64,000 nucleotides of DNA from Lantana camara (taxonomy: Eukaryota; Streptophyta; Magnoliopsida; Lamiales; Verbenaceae): contig CM074864.1 of NCBI GenBank assembly GCA_037501455.1, positions 56,735,001-56,799,000 of the forward strand, given 5' to 3'. Below, piece by piece: positions 44,054 through 56,689 of this stretch (positions within the stretch are counted from its first letter, which is position 1; each line of letters begins with the position of its first letter). A program made the translations under genes and the position numbers. The notes under the pieces were generated by a model. It ran no database searches. It saw only the letters and a program-made list of their open reading frames with translations, and had not been told where the DNA came from.

Positions 44054-45240
44054 CTACCATGTATTTGACTTCCATGGCGGTGTAAGCAATACAAGTCTGC
44101 TTAACATTCTGCAATTAACAGTTGCTCTTTCTAGAGTAAACACGTGTTCTGATGTCAAACATCTAGAATACAAATCAGATTGTATATCCGAACCTGTGTA
44201 CTCTATTAAAATGAGCTCACCACTATGGTAGACAAGCATATAATCTCAAGTCCTTCTCAAGTACTCCAATATATGCTTTCACTACTACCCAGTGTTAGAT
44301 TCTAGGGTTTGACTAATATCTGCTAACTTAAACCTATTTCATAATAGACATCTGGCCCTGTACATAATATGACACACATAAAGCTTCCGCTGTGGAACTC
44401 TAATTGTGTCTTCTGTCTTTTCAGTTGTCTCAAGACACTGATCTCGAGATAGATAATTTCCATATCTAAAAGGTAATGAACCTTTCTTGGAATTTGTCAT
44501 ATTATACCTTGCCAGCATCTTATCTATATATGCTTCTTGTGATAAACCAATCTCCTTATTCCTATGATCACGACAAAAGTCTGATCCTTGGAATATTATT
44601 GGTCTCACTTAGGTCTTTTCTTGTCAAAATGATTTGACAATCGAATCATGACCACTGACAAAATTCTTGCATCATTCCCAACGAGCAGAATATCATTTAC
44701 GTACAAAATGAAAATGTTACAATGCTATCATGATGTTATTTTGTACACTTCATGGTTCATCAGGCAATTATACAAATCCAAAGGATCTAAATTGCCTTAT
44801 AATTCTGATGCTCCATAATCTAGACGCTTGTTTAAGATCATAAATCGATCTATTAAGCTTGCATTATATGCACCTGATCTCTGACTGTGAAGCCTTCAGG
44901 TTGTACCATGTATCTCTTCTTCTTGAAGTTGCCCGTTCAAGAACATAGTCTTTACATCCATTTATCTAATCTCATAATCGATAATGAGATAAAATGGAGA
45001 GGATAACGGACTTAAGCATTGCTATAGGCAAGAAGACCTCATAAATGATTTCTTCTTTCTGGGTAAAATCCCTTGCCATAAGTTTTGCTTCAAAGTCTCT
45101 ACTTTTGTCCATTTCTCCTGTTATTGTTTTGTAGAACCCAATTGTATCTAATAGGGTTTAATGCCTTCAGGCGCCTCTACAAGTTCAAGACTTTGTTAGA
45201 ATATAGAGATTCTAATTTAGATTACATGGCTTTTGACCAA
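44054..45240 (-). pseudogene. Copia A RT and RNase H remnants
   Basis: Read on the minus strand, the RT region holds a recognisable active-site segment, YVNDILLVGND at about 44671-44703, in which the first Asp of the YVDD box is Asn. Then come CRDHRNKEIGLSQEAYIDKM and RYNMTNSKKGSLPF (44339-44608), the usual copia RT C-terminus. The RNase H (44054-44239) reads SDIQSDLYSRCLTSEHVFTL, lacking the Gly of the canonical STSGYVF motif. Frames change often and stops are dense. These are the enzymes for cDNA synthesis; none can be functional here. Confidence 0.85.
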
Positions 45241-45839
45241 ACGGTCAGCGTCTATATCTTCTACAGCTTCATTACATGTGACAGGATCAGATATGTTAGA
45301 TTCAACCACTTGGGTTAATCTTAGGTATCTTGTCAGGTGTCCTGACAATCCTCCCACTATAATGATGCTCTCGTGTACACATCTCCACATCACATGTTGT
45401 ATTTGATACATCACATGTATCTAATACATTTTCAGTTATCACGGGTTTATGGAAATCAGTATCAAATACTGTTATTTTTTTTTTTTTTAACACTACTTTG
45501 CTTCCACCCTTTGTGGTTGTCTATGTAATTATATTTGAAACCTTCACAAACATCTTTTGTGATTTCTCAAATTACAAAATATACCACCTCTTGTTCTACT
45601 AGGATAACCTTAGAACAAGTAAACCTTTGTTCTTTATTCTGACTTATCAGGATCCATCCTTTACTCGTGGACCAGGCTACCTTAAATTCGAAGATAAAAA
45701 ATACAGGGTTTTCACCCTAGCTACAGATCCATCAGTGTCTTAGGAACTGACTTAGATAGAACTAGGTTTGTCGTTTTGTGTGTAAGACCCCAAAACGAAA
45801 TTCATAGGGTAGCATGACTCTTCATGAATCTTACCATCA

Positions 45840-46345
45840 TTATCAGAGTTCTATTTCTCCTTTCTGCAATACATCTTTGCTAAGACGTATCTCATATATA
45901 TGGTTGAGATCTAATCTCATTTGAGAAATTCTATTCAACTCTGAACTTAGATACTTATCACTACTTCGATCTAATCGAAGTGCCTTGATATGTTTTCTAA
46001 TTTGACTCTTTGACTTCAGTCTTATATTCTTTGAACTCTTCAAAATTATAGACTTAAGTCTCATCAAATAAACATATCTGTACCTAGAGTATTCATTCAA
46101 ATGAATGATAAAGTACCCAAAAACTTTCTCTTGCTTGAACATTCATAGTATCATATGTCCGTATGAACTAACTCAAGCAAGTTCATGGCTTAATACCTTT
46201 TATCTCAAAAGGAACTTTCTTGGTCATTTTACTTTTCTAAACAGGATTCGTAGACTGACAGCTTTCAAGTCGAAAAGACTCGACAATCAGTCTTTGGATC
46301 TTATTCGGATAAAAGTGACCAAGACGTTGATGCCACGTAGAAGTT
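45840..46345 (-). pseudogene. Copia A integrase remnant
   Basis: On the minus strand a pre-integrase segment (WHQRLGHFYPNKIQRL, about 46300-46345) is followed after a gap by the integrase core start HLNEYSRYRYVYLMRLKS. Functional copia integrases have two Asp residues before Tyr-Ser-Arg; here they are Asn-Glu. The later region reads KHIKALRLDRSSDKYLSSEL. Copia B shares the Asn-Glu and Gly-to-Arg changes. The fragment is a pseudogene. Confidence 0.83.
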
Positions 46346-46606
46346 TTTCGTCTTAGATGGTAAGTCAAGCTTCTTTAATGTTAAACTTAAAATAGGTTTT
46401 TCATTGAGGTATAAAAGACCATCTTTTATTGTGCCAGAGTAAATAAACCTTTTATTTTGTTTAATGGTAAACTTTTGTTCAAAACAAACTGTTAGACCAT
46501 TAATTATCAAATAACTCACAGAAATCTAATTTCTGTATATGTGGCACGTATAATATTAAAACCCTATTGCCAAAATACGACTCTATAGTCCTTACTGCTA
46601 ACACAA

Positions 46607-46798
46607 TTAGACTTGTATTATCCTCGAGCAGTAGTTGTGTGTTGGCCGTTTTTCAAACTTCCTGATCAGTTTGAATCTTCGCAACGAATTGCAAATATGA
46701 TTAGTTGAGCTCGAATCCACACACCAGGAGTCTGGTGAATTTTCAACTAAATATATTTTCAATAAATAAGATATCTCCATATCTAAACGGCGTAGCAA
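46607..46798 (-). pseudogene. Copia A protease remnant
   Basis: The frame contains DSWCVDSSSTNHICNSLRRF, matching the copia aspartic protease start (W-x-x-DSG-x-T/S-x-H). The catalytic Asp-Ser-Gly is Asp-Ser-Ser, which would destroy activity. It lies between the zinc knuckle and integrase, as in Ty1/copia elements. Confidence 0.82.
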
Positions 46799-46820
46799 AC
46801 AAACAGACTAAGTATTTTGG

Positions 46821-48040
46821 ACAATTTCTTTTTCAATACCCGTTACCACCGAAATAGAAACACTTTTCCATTGTCGGATTTGACTTTCTATTTCTGAACC
46901 TTGGATTAGGAACTTTTCCTTTTCCTTTTCTTTCACTTACTGGCTTTCTAAGTCGTGGATATTGATGTCTGATTAAAGAGAACTTATTCCCTTAGTCTAT
47001 ATCACCCTTTCTGCCATATTGAGATCGTTCATTGGTTTTAAAAAAATTTATTTAAAATAATCTTGAACGTTCAAATGACTTAGGCAGAGAGTATAGGATC
47101 GTATCCTATCTATTAAGATTGTCTCCTTAAGCATAGAGGCTTTCAATCTCGTTCAGATTAGCTATCATATTCATAATATGATTCTGAAATAGTGATCCTT
47201 CAAACATCTTTAACTGACAACCGTTTTCATGGCTCGTACCTTCGTACGACTCTGTCTTCAACACATGTTCTTATCAGTGGACATCTCATGCGTCTGATAC
47301 TCAAGAACATTTTAGAACAGATGTCAGGATATAAGACTAGTCAGATCATCACACTTGATCCATTTGGGATAAACGTCTTTCTAATCCTGACTGGTTGTAG
47401 TTTTTGAAATTTTCGGATAAGGTTCAGTGAGTACGTAAACTTTCGTGTCTCAACACGATGTCAAGATTTATTAATTAGTCAGCATAGTTGAACCCTTACT
47501 AGCCTATTTCGTTATAGACATACAGTTTGGAGTGGGCTAAGAGAGATCGTAATTACAAAACCGAAATAAATAAATGCAAGTTATGATTATGTATTTCACT
47601 TTCTTCTGTGTCCAACCAATAAATGAAATCCACGTAAGCATTTTGATTTACGCAATGGTGACTTAACTAACTGCAGTTGACTCCCCGGAGGCGAGGTCGA
47701 AAACTGCTTAGAAAAGCAAGAACTATTCTTAATTAACATGTCATCTAGACAACTCTTACCAAACAATGTTAATTCACCACGTCAACCCTTGGCCTCTAAG
47801 TAAATGTAACAGAGCTCCGAAGGGAGGTTAATACATTACTCAGTCAAGTGTGCACCATTACCTAGAAGTCCGTACGAGTAGGTCAAGACACTCCACGGAG
47901 GCGTGGTCGAGCTGACTTTCCCGTATTTCAATCTATCCGTAGAAGTCTAATCTTGTATACCGTGAATACATACCCGCCGAAGGGAGTAGTATATATTCAC
48001 TATACTATAGACGGGTAATGGAGGCCGTGAGAATCCAACT
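46821..48040 (-). pseudogene. Copia A gag remnant with dead zinc knuckle
   Basis: At 46821-46862 (minus) a CCHC knuckle reads CFYFGGNGY, then a stop, then KRNC. The second Cys is Phe, the His is Tyr, and a stop replaces the expected Trp. Upstream (to about 48040) is the rest of gag, with stops in all frames. The 5' leader and PBS follow at higher coordinates. Confidence 0.72.
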
Positions 48041-48763
48041 CTTTTCATCTCGCTCCCACTTGAATTTTTAAAAGGTGTGGATTATCTGTTGATTATTTAA
48101 TAATCACTTTTGGCGTCTTATTGTTGGAAGTAATTAATCTAATTAATACCCTCCCACTAGGATTACTAAATCATATTTAAAATCCTAATAATAATATTTT
48201 AAGGCAATTTAATAACTATTTATTAATTAGGCCGAAAAATATTAGTTCAATTATGCATCGCGTCTAATTTCTATTAAACATTACTATTTAATCACATTAA
48301 ATAAAATATGCATAATTGTAAATATCATAATATCTCATATTATCATGATCATGCCATAAAATAAAATAATTAAGCATGCTTTCATATAATTATCACATAA
48401 TTATCATGCTTAAAATTTTAAATGACACAAAATAAATATGCCATAAATTAAATCAATTAAGCTTGCTGTTATAATTATCACATAATTATCATGCTTAAAA
48501 TAAATGGCATAAAGTAAACATGTTATAAATAAATTATCTCATAATTTAAATCATGTTTACTGATTCGGTAATTAACCAGGAAGATTATTGAAATCGATTC
48601 CCAGAAAATTACCATTCCACGTAAATTCCCAGGAAACACTGCAGGGGTCACAACGGTCCCACTTAAAAACCAACCTCCTTTGACAGAATTTACGTGCACA
48701 GTATCAGATTTAAAATTATGCATCACATGCATCATATCAATGCATGTATATATCTAGAGCACG

Positions 48764-48775
48764 GCTGTGATACCA
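48764..48775 (-). promoter_or_regulatory. Primer-binding site of copia A
   Basis: The minus strand reads TGGTATCACAGC, one mismatch from the initiator-methionine tRNA complement TGGTATCAGAGC. It lies two bases inside the 5' LTR end. Confidence 0.85.
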
Positions 48776-48777
48776 GT

Positions 48778-50993
48778 TGCTGGGAGGCGGGCCCATAACA
48801 ATAGCGGTCCGGGACCACATTTTAAAATTTTTATTGTAATACAAGTATTAAAATATTTCTAAAATATTTTAATACAAAGCGAAAGATTTAGCCGGATCTA
48901 CTCAAGTATATACATGCAATTGATAATAAATTTTAAATCACTTAAGCAGATATATATCTAACATGCAATTAACACTTAAGAGCACATAATTTATCATGCT
49001 TAAAATAAAATAACTGAAAGATATTACCGTACTGCAAACATGGCTATCTAACGGCATTTTTCCAACTCCTCGAATTCACCTCCTGAGAACCCGATACCCG
49101 ATCTGCTCGTCAAACCGGCAAAGCTTCCCTGCAATATCCCCAGGGACACCCTCGGAGTGTGGGCTCCGAAAGTATTTCTCTAAATACTTAGAGAAAATAA
49201 ACTTTAAACTAGAAAACCCTTTTCAGGGTTTAATCTCCCGAAATTAGGCGTTTTATACAAACACCTAATTAAAATTAATTCCAAAATAAATCGGAATTAA
49301 CTAGGAGAAGATGGGACGATTTCAAAGCCAAAAATTAGCCAAAATCATCCCAAAACGTTGAATGAGAAATGAGGACCCAAGGCCCCTATTTATAGGGGAA
49401 AAACCGAGGGCAAAACGGTCATTTTGGATACAAAAGCAAGGGCAAAATAGTCATTTCACAACCCACTTGCGTAGGCAACTTGGACACGTAAACCAAGGTG
49501 ACCACGTCGTAGATCTCGTCGTCACGAATCCATCGCCGCCGACCACGCGCCGTTCCGACACCGGACGCGCCCTCACGCGCCGCCACAAGGCTGCGCGTGT
49601 ATTTCACCCGCGGCTAGGGTTTGGGGATGACGTGGCCGATTCTCATTCGGCCACATGTCCGGGTCTGGTCCGACCCGGAACCGGACCCGGTCCGACCCTA
49701 TCCGGAAGCCGATCCGGCCCTATCCGTTGACTGACCCGTTTGACCCGCCCGATTTTAGATCACATCTGGGCCGCACATGGACGATGACGCGGCCCGATCT
49801 CGGCCGTACGCGTGTCTCGCCTCGCGGCGCTGCGTCAGCGCCAGCTGGGGCCCAACCCGCTGACGTGGCGTGACACGTCAACGCCACGTCAGCAAAATGC
49901 CACATCATTTTTTTTTTTAAATTTAAAATTTTATTTTCTCCAAAATAAAATTCCGGGCATTTCCAACTCTTTGGAACTTGATTTATTTTCTTAAAGTAAA
50001 TCCCTTGGCTATTTTCAAACACTTTGAAATATTCATTTCTCTTTCTCCTTTTAATATTTTCTCTTTGGGTTTTCAATTTGGGGCTTGCAGGGGGACCTGC
50101 AGGACTAATTAATTTTAGCTCCAAACGGATTAATATATTATCATCCCATGATAATAATTAATTACCGTTTAACAATATTTAATTCCACTAAATAAATATT
50201 GTTGCACTCTAAAATTAATTAAATTATTCACGAATTTATCGATCTAGAATAATTTCGCATTTTACTCCTCCGTGTAGATATCCATGAAAAATAAATTGTA
50301 ACTACTATCATTTATTTTTCATTTCCAATTTGAAATTTATTGATTCGCCTTAAGTTCAAATTCTCTGTATGTGAAACACATTCATCATACAACTTCGGTG
50401 ACGTATCACTCGAAGTGCTTCGGCCAAAGTCTTAATTCGAACTTTTGCAAATCTATTTCAAGGATACCTCTTACCTTCCAGCAAGGCCACAGATTCCTCG
50501 ATCAATATAACTCTTTAGCACATTTCATGCTATCACCGAATCATACAAAGTATTTTGGCCACCCGTTACCGAGACCTCACTTCGAGTATGTTACAGTGAC
50601 TAACACTACATGCCTAAAGCCGAAATATTATCAGGATTAAGAGTACAATGCTTCCTGAGATTTTATTCATTTTAGATAGCAGTATAAAATAAATAATCTC
50701 AGTGGTCCAGTTCGATGTTTCCAATCCTATTGAAAATCATCAACGTGTTATAATTGGAATCACCATTCCCTATGACGAAAGACTAATCATCTTATATAAC
50801 CACGTTATATCTTACCGACTAGAACTTTAATGACACGTGATTTTGGTATTCAAAGTATTTTCCTATGAAACACATTTCATATAAGAATACCATCACATGT
50901 CATTAATCATTAATATGTGAAATACTCATAACTTGCTGTAAATTCAGTTTTATTAATTCAACAAATTGAATTTTCAGGGCACTATTCCCAACA
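48778..50993 (-). repeat. 5' LTR of copia A
   Basis: This is the 2216 bp partner of 41655-43869. It starts (plus) TGCTGGGAGGCGGGCC and ends CTATTCCCAACA, next to the TSD GTCTC. Confidence 0.93.
49385..49395 (-). promoter_or_regulatory. TATA box, copia A 5' LTR
   Basis: It reads CCCCTATAAATAGGGGCC on the minus strand, as in the partner LTR. This copy is positioned to drive the element's own transcript. Confidence 0.82.
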
Positions 50994-51240
50994 GTCTCAT
51001 GGGCGTCTTCGCAACGCATCAACATTGCGGCTCAGGTCGATCTGCGTGGGGTGTCGTAGTAGCCAACCTGGCCATTTCATCCTGAGGTGAATGTGAAGAG
51101 GGCATTGGGTCAATCCCACTCTCAAATTGACCTGCCTCTGGGAGACGACTGAAGGTCGATCTCTCAGACGGTCTCATGGGCGTCTTCGCAACGCATCAAC
51201 ATTGCGGCTCAGGTTGATCTGTAAGTGGCGCGCATCAGTC
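50994..51240 (-). repeat. 177 bp tandem array, right copy, part 2
   Basis: The array resumes after copia A with GTCTCATGGGCGTCTTCGC. Anchors lie at 51042 and 51219 (177 bp apart). The array then runs into gag leader sequence shared with 29241-29360. Confidence 0.9.
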
Positions 51241-51532
51241 AGCCTAGCCGCTGTGTCTAGAGCTTAATGTGTCGGGATCTGATTCTCAGATTGGCAAACT
51301 CATGGTGATCGATGCTTACAACATATTTCCTGTAATGCGCATGGCTCGGTGAAAGTGTTGAGACACCTGTTTTGGTGGGAGGCGGCCCCAGAACAGTAGC
51401 GGTCCGTGACCACATTTTAAATTTTTTTTATTATAATACAAGTATTAAAATATTTCTAAAACATATTAATACAATAGCGGAAGACTAGCCGGATATACTC
51501 AAGTATATACATGCAATTGATAATAAATTTTA

Positions 51533-51934
51533 GAGATAAAGATTTTCGCCCATCCGAACTATGACCCTTTTGGCATTTCACCATCCTAACTATTTTTCAC
51601 CCGAAACCGCCATCTAAACTTTGAATTCCTGACAAACCACCATCCCACAGCGGTTTTGACCCTTTCTTGAGCGGTTTTGACTCTTTTATCAGCGGTTTTG
51701 GATGTTTTAACACATAATCTATGGAAAAATAACAAAGAGAGACATATTTACATGTGTTAAAACATCCAAAACCGCTGAAAAAAGAGTAAAAACCGCTCAA
51801 AAAAGGGTCAAAACCGCTGTGGGATGGTGGTTTATCAGGAATTGAAAGTTTAGATGGCGGTTTCGGGTGAAAAATAGTTGGGATGGTGAAATGCCAAAAG
51901 GGTCATAGTTCGGATGGGCGAAAATCTTTATCTC
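51533..51934. mobile_element. Hairpin MITE, 402 bp, 9 bp TSD
   Basis: Two arms of about 182 bp (51533-51714 and 51753-51934) are nearly perfect inverted copies; the ends read GAGATAAAGATTTTCGCCC in both directions. They leave a 38 bp loop. The TSD TAAATTTTA (51524-51532 and 51935-51943) is perfect. The empty site is visible in the partner LTR, which reads GATAATAAA or GACAATAAA then TTTTAAATC. The 9 bp TSD suggests Mutator-type mobilisation. Confidence 0.93.
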
Positions 51935-52381
51935 TAAATTTTAAATCACTTAAGCAGATAAATATCTAACATGCAATTAACACTTAAGAGCACATAATTT
52001 ATCATGCTTAAAATAAAACAACTGTAAAATACTACCGTACTGCAAACATCGCTATCTAACGACATTTTTCCAGCTCCTTTCCCTTTCGTGAGACCGGTAG
52101 AGCTTCCCCGCAATATCCCCGACTCGACCCTCGGAGTGTGGGCTCCGCGAGTATTTCCCTAAATACTCGAGAAAAAATTTTCTAGAAAAATTCATTTTTC
52201 TAAGAAATTAGAAAATCCAAATTTTCTAATAATTAAGTGGATTATATATTAATTATATAACTACTTAACTATATTAATTAATCTTTAATTAAAAGATTAA
52301 TTAAAAGAGAGAAAAGCTCTCTAATCTTTTCAGCTCAAAATGGTCGAAAAAATGTGATGGAAAAAATGAGCAAAGATACAG

Positions 52382-52392
52382 CCTATTTATAG
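52382..52392 (-). promoter_or_regulatory. TATA box, copia B 3' LTR
   Basis: The minus strand reads TGGCTATAAATAGGCTG. It is followed upstream by a cluster of G-box motifs (52500-52830). Confidence 0.8.
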
Positions 52393-52499
52393 CCAAATAT
52401 GTAAGGGTATTGTGGTCTTTTTAGGCATAAAAGAAAGGGCAAAATCATCATTTCACCATCCCGCGTACAAACCGCGTACACCTAGGCCAATCAGATCAC

Positions 52500-52830
52500 G
52501 CCACGTGGCAAAGCATTCTACCGTGAACACAACGCCACGTGGCCACATGGAGGCTGTGTATTGGGGCGTGTTAAACACGCGCAGGCAACCAGATCCCGCC
52601 ACGTGTCCGGGTCTGGTCCGACCCGGACCCGCACCCGGCCGACCCTATCCTTTTGAACCGGATTCGACCCTAACCGATGACCCGTTAACTCCCCAGTCAA
52701 CTTTCAATCTCGTCCTCCCGTTTACGCTGACGCGGCACGATCTCGTCCGCACACGTGGCGCGCCACGCGGTCGGTGCGTCAGCGCCAACTGGGGCCCACC
52801 CCGCTGACGTGGCGTGACACGTCAGTGCCA
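52500..52830 (-). promoter_or_regulatory. Cluster of G-box/ACGT-core motifs in copia B U3
   Basis: CACGTG palindromes lie at 52502-52507, 52536-52541, 52600-52605 and 52752-52757, with TGACGTGGC and GACACGTCA near 52805-52822. They sit about 110-430 bp upstream of the TATA box on the transcribed strand. These are binding-site types for plant bZIP and bHLH factors (ABRE/G-box); actual regulation is inferred, not shown. Confidence 0.65.
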
Positions 52831-53952
52831 TGTCAGCATTTTTTTATTTAAAAAAAAAATTTTAAAATTTTATTTTCTCCAAAATAAAATTCCGGGCATT
52901 TCCAACTCTTTGGAACTTGATTTATTTTCTTAAAATAAATCCCTTGGCTATTTTCAAACACTTTGAAAATTCATTTCTCTTTCTCCTTTTAATATTTTCT
53001 CTTCGGGTTTTTAATTGGGGCTTGTAGGGAGACCTGCAGGACTAATTAATTTTAGCTCCAAACGAATTAATATATTATTATCCCATGATAATAATTAATT
53101 ACCGTTTAACAATATTTAATTCCACTAAATAAATATTGTTGCACTCTAAAATTCATTAAATTATTCACGAATTTCTCGATATAGAATAATTTCGCATTTT
53201 ACTCCTCCGAGTAGATATCCATGAAAAATAAATTGCAACTACTATAATTTATTTTTCATCTCTAATTTGAAATTTATTGATTTTCCTTAAGTTCAAATTC
53301 TCTGTATGTGAAACATATTCAACATACAACTTCGGTGACGTATCACGCGAAGTGCTTTGGCCAAAGTCTTAATTCGGAATTTTGCAAATCTATTTCAAGG
53401 ATATCTCTTACCTTCCAGCAAGGCTACAGATTCCTCGATCAATATAACTCTTTAGCGCATTTCATATAATCACTGAACATACAAAGTATTTTGGCCACCC
53501 GTTACCGAGACCTCACTTCGAGTATGTTACAGTGACTAACACTACATGCCTAAAGCCGAAATATTATTAAGATTAAGAGTACAATGCTTCCTGAGATTTT
53601 ATTCATTTTAGATAGCAGTATAAAATGAATTATCTCAGTGGTCCAGTTCGATGTTTTCAATCCTATTGAAAATCATCAACGTGTTATAATTGGAATCACC
53701 ATTCCCTATGACGAAAGACTAATCATCTTATATAACCACGTTATAGTCTTGATAAGAACATATTCTTATCTTGCCAACTAGAAAATTAATGACACGTGAT
53801 TTCGGTATTCAATGTCTTTTCCTATGAAACACATTTCATATAAGAATACCATCACACGTCATTAATTATTAATATGTGAAATACTCATAACTTGCTGCAA
53901 ATTCAGTTTTATTAATTCAATAAATTGAATTTTCAGGGCACTATTCCTAGCA

Positions 53953-53967
53953 ATCTTCCACTTGCCG
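53953..53967 (-). promoter_or_regulatory. Polypurine tract of copia B
   Basis: The minus strand reads CGGCAAGTGGAAGAT next to the 3' LTR, as in copia A with one change. Confidence 0.82.
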
Positions 53968-54131
53968 TAAATTCAATTTGGCCATATATCTAAGTCTTAT
54001 TCCTTCCACATGAGTGTCAAAACTCGTTTTGCACTCTTTTGCGCCAATACTTTAGTGAAAGAATCTATTAGATATTTCTCTAAGCCAACAACTAGGAAAT
54101 CATGAATCCAATACATTTAACTGACTGCTTC

Positions 54132-55230
54132 TCAAGCTACCATATATTTAACTTCTATGGTGAAGTAAGCAATATAAGTCTTGCTTAACATTACCCAATT
54201 AACGGTTGCTCTTTCTAGAGTAAACACGTATTCTGATGTCAAACATCTAGAATACAAATCAGATTGTAAATCCGAATCTCTATACTCTATTGAAATGAGC
54301 TCACCACTGTGGTAGACAAGCATATAATCTCAAGTCCTTCTCAAGTACTCCAATATATGCTATCACTACTACCCAGTGTCAGATTCTAGGGTTTGACTAA
54401 TATCTACTGACTTAGACCTATTTTATAATAGACAGCTGGCCTTGTACATAATATGACATACATAAAGCTTCCGCTGCGAAACTCTAATCATGTCTTCTAT
54501 CTCTTCAGTTGTCTCAGGACACTGATCCCGAGATAGATAAATTCCAAATCTAAAAGTTAATGAACCTTTCTTGGAATTCGTCATATTATACCTTGTCAGC
54601 ATCTTATTTATATTTGCTTCTTGTGACAAACCAATCTCCTTATTCCTATGATCACGACAAAAGTCTGATCCTTGGAATAACATCGATCTCACATACGTCT
54701 TTTCTTGTCAAAATGATTTGACGTTCGAATCTTGACCACTGATAAAATTCTTGCATCATTCCCAACGAGCAGAATATTAATTACGTACAAAGTGAAAATG
54801 TTACAACGCTATCATGATGTCATTTTGTACACTTCATGGTTCATCAGGCAATTATACAAATCCAAGGAATCTAAATTGCCTTATAATTCTGATGCTCCAT
54901 AATCTAGACGCTTGCTTAAGATCATAAATCGATCTATTAAAGCTTGCATTATATGCACCTGATTTCTGGCTATGAAGCCTTCAGGTTGTACCATGTATCT
55001 CTTCTTCTTGAAATTGCCCGTTCAAGAACATAGTCTTTACATCCATTTATCTAATCTCATAATTGATAATGAGATAAAGTGGAGAGGATAATAGACTTAA
55101 GCATTGCTATAGGCAAGAAGACCTCACAAATGATTTCTTCTTTCTGGATAAAATCCCTTGCTGTAAGTTTGCTCTAAAGTCTCTACTTTTTCGTCCATTT
55201 CTCCTTTTATCGTCTTGTAGACCCCAATTG
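54132..55230 (-). pseudogene. Copia B RT and RNase H remnants
   Basis: This is the same arrangement as in copia A. The RT box region reads YVINILLVGND (54776-54787 for the first four residues), so both catalytic Asp positions are lost. CRDHRNKEIGLSQEANINKM follows in 54423-54692. The RNase H (54132-54323) reads SDLQSDLYSRCLTSEYVFTL, sharing SRCLTSE and the Gly-to-Glu change with copia A. Multiple stops are present. Confidence 0.83.
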
Positions 55231-55869
55231 TATCTAATAGGGTTTAATGCCTTCAGGCGCCTCTACAAGTTCAAGACTTTGTTAGAATACAGATGTTCTA
55301 ACTTAGATTCCATGGATATTGACCAAATGGTCAGCGTCTATATCTTCCACAGCTTCATTACACGTGACAGGATCAGATACGTTAGATTCAACCACTTGGG
55401 TTAATCTTAGGTATCTTGTCAGGTGTCCTGACAATCCTCCCACTATAATGATGCTCTCGTGTACACGTCTCTACATCACATGTATCTAACACATTTTCAG
55501 TTATCACGGGTTTATGGAAATCAGTATCTGATACTGTTATTTCTTTTAACACTACTTTGCTTCTACCCTTTGTGGTTATCTATGTAATTATCTTTGAAAT
55601 ATTCACAAACATCTTTTGTGATTTCTCAAATTACAAAATATACCACCTCTTGTTCTTCTTAGGATAACCTTAGAACAAGTAAACCTTTGTTCTTTATTCT
55701 AACTTGTCCGGATCCATCCTTAACCCGTGGACTAGGCTACCTTAAATCCGAAGATAAAAGATACAGGGTTTTCACCCTAGCTACAGATCCATCAGTGTTT
55801 TAGGAACTGACTTAGATAGAACTAGGTTTGTCGTTTTGTGTGCAAGACCCCAAAACGAAATTCATAGGG

Positions 55870-56425
55870 TAGCATGACTCTTCATGAATCTTTACCATCT
55901 CTATCAGAGTTTTATTTCTCTTTTCTGTAATACATCTTTGCCAAACCGTATCTCATACAGAAGGTTGAGATTTAATCTCATTTGAGAAATACCATTTAAC
56001 TCTGAACATAGATACTTCGATCTAATCAAAGTGTTTTCATACATTTTCTAGTTTGACTCTTTGACTTCAGCCTTATATTCTTTGAACTCTTCAGAAATAC
56101 AGACTTAAGTCTCATCAAACAAACATATCTGTATCTAGAGTATTCATTCAAATGAATGATGAAGTACGCAAAAACTTTCTCTTGCTTGAACATTCATAAT
56201 ATCATATGTCGGTATGAACTAACTCAAGCAAGTTCATGGCTTAATACCTTTTGTCTCAAAAGGAACTTTCTTGGTCATTTTACTTTTCTAAACAGGATTC
56301 GCAGACTGACAGTTGTCAAGTCGAAAAGACTCGACAATCAGTCTTTGGATCTTATTCGGATAAAAGTGACCAAGACGTTGATGCCACGTAGAAGTTTTTC
56401 CTCTTAGATGGTAAGTCAAGCTTCT
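55870..56425 (-). pseudogene. Copia B integrase remnant
   Basis: The integrase core start reads HLNEYSRYRYVCLMRLK on the minus strand, with the same Asn-Glu and Arg substitutions as copia A. The pre-integrase motif WHQRLGHFYPNKIQRL is preserved near 56350-56400. Frames are interrupted throughout. Confidence 0.8.
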
Positions 56426-56689
56426 TAATGTTAAACTTAGGGTTTTTATTGAGGTATAAAAGACCATCTTTTATAGTGCCAGAGCAAATAAACCTTTTAT
56501 TTTGCTTAATGGTAATCTTTTGTTCAAAACAAACTGTTGAACCATTACTTATCAAATAACTTACAAAAATCAAATTTTTATATATATGGCACGTATAATA
56601 TAAAAACCCTATTGCCAAAATATAACTTTATAGTCCTTATTGCTAATACAATTATACTTGTATTATCCCCGAGCAGTAGTTGTGTGTTA

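Larger units (their letters stand above)
41655..50993 (-). mobile_element. Copia element A (degenerate interior, near-identical LTRs)
   Basis: A 9.3 kb element is inserted in the 177 bp array with perfect TSD GTCTC (41650-41654 and 50994-50998). The LTRs are 2215 and 2216 bp. The PBS (iMet type) beside the right LTR and the polypurine tract beside the left LTR show minus orientation. Remnants appear in copia order: gag knuckle, protease, integrase, RT, RNase H. All are broken, so any recent movement would have needed proteins supplied in trans. Confidence 0.93.
51373..53952 (-). repeat. 3' LTR of copia B, containing a MITE
   Basis: It starts (plus) TGGTGGGAGGCGGCCCC and ends TATTCCTAGCA. After removing the MITE and its TSD it is about 2.17 kb, close to its partner 58825-60961. 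The promoter segment differs from that of copia A. Confidence 0.9.

Noticed and set aside
51597..51800. 67-codon frame in the hairpin MITE
   Set aside because: It spans the inverted arms and loop of a non-coding MITE.
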